From the NCBI RefSeq assembly GCF_900104385.1, contig NZ_FNJA01000004.1, forward strand, positions 1 to 64,000: a stretch of 64,000 bases of DNA, in the 5' to 3' direction. This document shows, in pieces, positions 61,164 through 64,000 of this stretch (position 1 is its first letter; every line of letters begins with the position of its first letter). The notes beneath the pieces were generated by a model that saw only the letters and a program-made list of their open reading frames with translations, was not told the origin of the DNA and did no database searches. This stretch comes from Rhodoferax sp. OV413 (GTDB taxonomy: Bacteria; Pseudomonadota; Gammaproteobacteria; Burkholderiales; Burkholderiaceae_C). Position numbers and translations under genes: made by a program.

Positions 61164-64000
61164 TTGAACATCCAAAAATTCGCCATCGCCTGCTGCATTG
61201 CAGCCTCCGCCAGCCTGGCCCAGGCCGCGCAAATCATCCGCGTGTCGCCGCAGGGCGAGGTGGCCCGCGTCCGCCAGCTGGTGGTGCAGTTCGACAGCAG
61301 CGCGGTCAACTTTGGCGACCCCAAAGCACCGGCGCCCGCCAGCCTGCAGTGCAACGACGCGCAGGCCAGCCAGGGCACGGGCCGCTGGACCAGCGACCGC
61401 GAATGGGCGTTTGAATTTGCCAACGATTTACCCCCAGGCATACGCTGCACCTTGCAGCCACGGCCTGATGTCAAATCGGCATCTAGCGCATATTTGGCGG
61501 GCGCTACCAGCTACAAGTTCAATAGCGGCGGGCCGTTTGTGCAGAACATCCGCCCGTCCAGCGGCAGCCAGATCGACGAAGAGCAATACTTCACCCTGCA
61601 GCTCAACGGCGACGCCACGCCGGCCAGCCTGCAGGCCAACCTGTGGTGCGCGGTAGACGGCCTGGGCGAGAAGGTCGCAGTGCGCGCCATCACCGGCAAG
61701 GACCGCACTGAATTGCTGAAGGCCCACGGCCTGGACAAAGCCGCGGCCGCCGCACCGCTGCGCTTCGCCACCCTGGCCTGCAACCGCCGCCTGCCGCCGT
61801 CGGCCAAAGTGCAGCTGGTCTACGGCAAAGGCGTGGCCACGCCCAGCGGCGTCCCCAATATGGTGGAAAAACGCTTCGGCTTTGAAGTGCGCCCGCCGTT
61901 CGAAGCCAGCTTCAGCTGCGAACGCGAAAACGCCCAAAGCGCCTGCCTGCCGATCCAGCCGATGCGCCTGACATTCAACGCGCCCGTGGCCCGCAAGCTG
62001 CTGGAAGGCATACGCCTGAAATCCGGCAAAGACACGCTGCAGCCCACGTTTGAAGAGGAAAGCAGCGACGCCGACGCGGTGCTCAGCAGCCTGAGCTTCA
62101 AAAGCCCGTTCGAAGAACTCACCAAGTTCAGCCTGACCCTGCCCAGCGACTTCAAAGACGCCTCCAACCGGCCGCTGAGCAATGCCAGCAGCTTCCCCCT
62201 GCAGGTGGCCACCGGCAGCCGGCCGCCGCTGGCCAAGTTCGCCGCCGCGCCGTTCGGCATCGTCGAGCGCTTTGCCGAACCGAATGGGGTGGCGCTGCTG
62301 CCAGTCACGCTGCGCAATGTGGAGGCCAAGCTGGCGATCTCCGGGCTGAACCCCGAAGCAGTCAAATCAGCCGGCAAGGTCAGCGACCTGCAGCCACGCA
62401 GCGACGCCGAGATCATTGCCTGGTTCGAAAAAGTGCAGCGCTACGACAGCTACCACGTGCCGCGCAAGCTGGCCGCCGCCGAGCTCAAAGGCCGCCTGCC
62501 CAAGGTGCTGGGCGACGAGGACAAAAACTACGTGCAGAGCCGCATGCTGTCGCTGCTGCAAGACCAGCCCGGCGTGAAGACGCTGGACCTGCCCCAGCCT
62601 GCCAGCAACGACCCGCGGCCGTTCGAGGTGGTCGGCATTCCGCTGACGCCCGGCTTCCACGTGGTCGAGATCGCCTCCAAGATGCTGGGCAGCTCGCTAC
62701 TGGACGAACGCTTTGGCGGTCAGCGCACCATGTATGTTCGCACCTCGGCCCTGGTGACCAACCTGGGCGTGCACTTCAAGCTGGGCCGCGAGAACGCCCT
62801 GGCCTGGGTTACCAGCCTGGACAAAGGCCTGCCCGTGGCCAATGCCCAGGTGCAGGTATCCGACTGCCGAGGCAAGCCCATCGCCCACGCCACCACCGAT
62901 GCGCAAGGCATCGCCTACCTGAGCGGCATCAGCGCCGAGGCGCCCAATTGCAGCGGCGAGGAAAGCAGCCGCCAGGCCTACTTTGTCAGCGCCCGCAGCA
63001 CCGGCCAGGACGGCGTGGCCGACATGGCCTTCACCTGGAGCGACTGGAACCGCGGCATCGAAGCCTGGCGCTTCAACCTGCCGACCAGCCGCGAAGCCCG
63101 GCCCGACGAGCGCGCCCACACCATCTTCGACCGCACCCTGCTGCGCGCCGGCGAAACCGTGTCGATGAAGCACATTCTGCGCACCGAAACCAGCAAGGGC
63201 TTTGGCCTGCCGCAGTCGGCACCCGACACCCTGCTGATCACCCACGTGGGCAGCGGCCAGCAATACACCCAGGACCTGGCCTGGCGCAAAACCGCCACCG
63301 GCGGCCGCAGTGCCGAAAGCACCTGGTCCATTCCGCCCGCTGCCAAGCTGGGCGTCTACACCGTGGAATTACACAGCGCGGGCAATGAGCGCAGCTTCAG
63401 CACCGGCATGTTCCGCGTGGAGGAGTTCCGCCTGCCGGTGCTCGAAGGCCGGGTCACGCCCAGCGACAAGAAAGCCCTGGTCAACGTGAAGAGCGTGCCG
63501 GTCGATGTGCAGATTAACTACGTGGCCGGCGGCGGCGCGGCCAATCTGCCGGTGCGCGTGTCGGCCCTGGTGCGCGGCAAATACCTGAGCTACAGCGACT
63601 TCGAGGAATTCAGCTTCGCCGCGCCCCGGCGTGATAACTCAGACTCCAACGCCGCCGTGGCCGACGAAGAGCAGGCCGAAGCCAGCCAGGACAACCGCGT
63701 GATTGCCGACAAGCTGCCCTTGACGCTGAACAAGAACGGTGCCGGCAAGGTCACAGTCAACGAGGTGCCCATCCGCCCGCAGCCGCAAGACCTGCTGCTG
63801 GAAGCCACCTACTCCGACCCGAACGGCGAGGTGCAAACCATCCGCAGCACGCAAACCCTGTGGCCGGCCTCGGTGGTCGCCGGCATCAAGACCGAGGGCT
63901 GGGTATCGACCAGCCAGAAGCTGAAGTTCCAGGCCCTGGCGCTGGACCTGGCCGGCAAGCCAAAGGCCGATGTAGCGCTGGAGGTTACCGCCACGGCCCG
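61164..64000 (+). CDS. Alpha-2-macroglobulin family protein, N-terminal part
   Basis: The frame is open from a TTG at 61164 (GAGGGA 5-6 bases upstream) to the window edge, 945 codons, with no stop. The first residues give a signal peptide MNIQKFAIACCIAASASLAQA before AQIIRVSPQGEVARVRQLVVQFD. Later MG-domain features are VEIASKMLG, RTMYVRTSALVTNLGVHFKLGRENALAWVTSLDKG (MG2 region), DRTLLRAGETVSMKHILR and FRVEEFRLP. No N-terminal lipobox is seen, so it is probably periplasmic. The thioester motif, if any, lies beyond the edge. Bacterial members are thought to trap proteases and usually pair with PbpC. Residues about 103-121 coincide with repeat copy 14. Confidence 0.85.
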   Translation, partial: MNIQKFAIACCIAASASLAQAAQIIRVSPQGEVARVRQLVVQFDSSAVNFGDPKAPAPASLQCNDAQASQGTGRWTSDREWAFEFANDLPPGIRCTLQPRPDVKSASSAYLAGATSYKFNSGGPFVQNIRPSSGSQIDEEQYFTLQLNGDATPASLQANLWCAVDGLGEKVAVRAITGKDRTELLKAHGLDKAAAAAPLRFATLACNRRLPPSAKVQLVYGKGVATPSGVPNMVEKRFGFEVRPPFEASFSCERENAQSACLPIQPMRLTFNAPVARKLLEGIRLKSGKDTLQPTFEEESSDADAVLSSLSFKSPFEELTKFSLTLPSDFKDASNRPLSNASSFPLQVATGSRPPLAKFAAAPFGIVERFAEPNGVALLPVTLRNVEAKLAISGLNPEAVKSAGKVSDLQPRSDAEIIAWFEKVQRYDSYHVPRKLAAAELKGRLPKVLGDEDKNYVQSRMLSLLQDQPGVKTLDLPQPASNDPRPFEVVGIPLTPGFHVVEIASKMLGSSLLDERFGGQRTMYVRTSALVTNLGVHFKLGRENALAWVTSLDKGLPVANAQVQVSDCRGKPIAHATTDAQGIAYLSGISAEAPNCSGEESSRQAYFVSARSTGQDGVADMAFTWSDWNRGIEAWRFNLPTSREARPDERAHTIFDRTLLRAGETVSMKHILRTETSKGFGLPQSAPDTLLITHVGSGQQYTQDLAWRKTATGGRSAESTWSIPPAAKLGVYTVELHSAGNERSFSTGMFRVEEFRLPVLEGRVTPSDKKALVNVKSVPVDVQINYVAGGGAANLPVRVSALVRGKYLSYSDFEEFSFAAPRRDNSDSNAAVADEEQAEASQDNRVIADKLPLTLNKNGAGKVTVNEVPIRPQPQDLLLEATYSDPNGEVQTIRSTQTLWPASVVAGIKTEGWVSTSQKLKFQALALDLAGKPKADVALEVTATA
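61470..61526 (+). repeat. Dispersed palindromic repeat, copy 14, inside a coding sequence
   Basis: GTCAAATCGGCATCTAGCGC, ATATTTGGCGGGCGCTACCAG, CTACAAGTTCAATAGC follow the forward repeat layout in reading frame within the alpha-2-macroglobulin gene. The first 20 bases match copy 13 at about 17 of 20 positions. Codons here (tct, agc, gca, tat, ttg) are unlike the surrounding GC-rich usage. Confidence 0.5.

Overview
The window reads as chromosomal DNA of a high-GC betaproteobacterium, most likely a Comamonadaceae member (Rhodoferax/Polaromonas/Acidovorax-like). The reasons are three stand-alone Bug/TctC solute-binding proteins, an Omp32-type porin, the DUF1302/DUF1329/YCF48/RND gene group, and a short palindromic repeat of a kind I associate with intergenic regions of this family. 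No rRNA, tRNA, CRISPR array or transposase gene was seen. One non-autonomous palindromic element was found.

Layout. (1) 1-7.2 kb, minus strand: an oxidative hexuronate operon with uronate dehydrogenase, an SMP-30 lactonase, a DctPQM TRAP transporter, a Bug protein, KdgD and a semialdehyde dehydrogenase cut by the window edge. It is divergent from a FadR-type GntR gene, with a promoter and operator between them. (2) 8.05-9.5 kb: a palindromic MITE-like element and another Bug protein. (3) 9.5-22.0 kb, minus strand: nine co-directional genes. They encode an aryl aldehyde dehydrogenase, a coniferyl-alcohol-type dehydrogenase, the DUF1302-DUF1329-YCF48-RND envelope module, two alpha/beta hydrolases and a chemoreceptor. 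A good -24/-12 promoter and an upstream activator site precede them, and a divergent XylR/DmpR/MopR-type sigma54 activator carries an intact four-ligand zinc motif. (4) 24-28.5 kb: a MazG-like pyrophosphohydrolase, a hydrolase with an odd tail, and a four-gene membrane/SRPBCC/saccharopine-dehydrogenase-like operon. (5) 29-45 kb: a CoA-dependent hydroxycinnamate (ferulate-type) cluster. It holds a CoA-transferase and two thiolases, divergent from enoyl-CoA hydratase, feruloyl-CoA synthetase, SDR, porin, Bug protein, acyl-CoA dehydrogenase, two tannase/feruloyl-esterase lipoproteins and a MarR regulator. (6) 45-53 kb: an HxlR regulator, a two-partner-secretion adhesin and its transporter behind a structured leader, and an FAH-family enzyme. 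(7) 53-57.7 kb: FKBP, grpE, dnaK and dnaJ with sigma32 promoters and terminators. (8) 57.8-64 kb: frmA-frmB formaldehyde detoxification, a SplB-like radical SAM gene behind a perfect SOS box, and the start of an alpha-2-macroglobulin gene.

Taken together, the first 45 kb look like a plant-cell-wall catabolic region: uronates from pectin and xylan, ferulate released by esterases, coniferyl alcohol and aryl aldehydes. FrmAB could remove formaldehyde from O-demethylation. The most interesting items are the sigma54-driven operon joining an aryl-alcohol pathway to an uncharacterised trans-envelope module and a chemoreceptor, and a dispersed palindromic repeat (14 copies). That repeat lies between successive genes, supplies ribosome-binding sites, encodes a protein C-terminus and appears inside one coding sequence.
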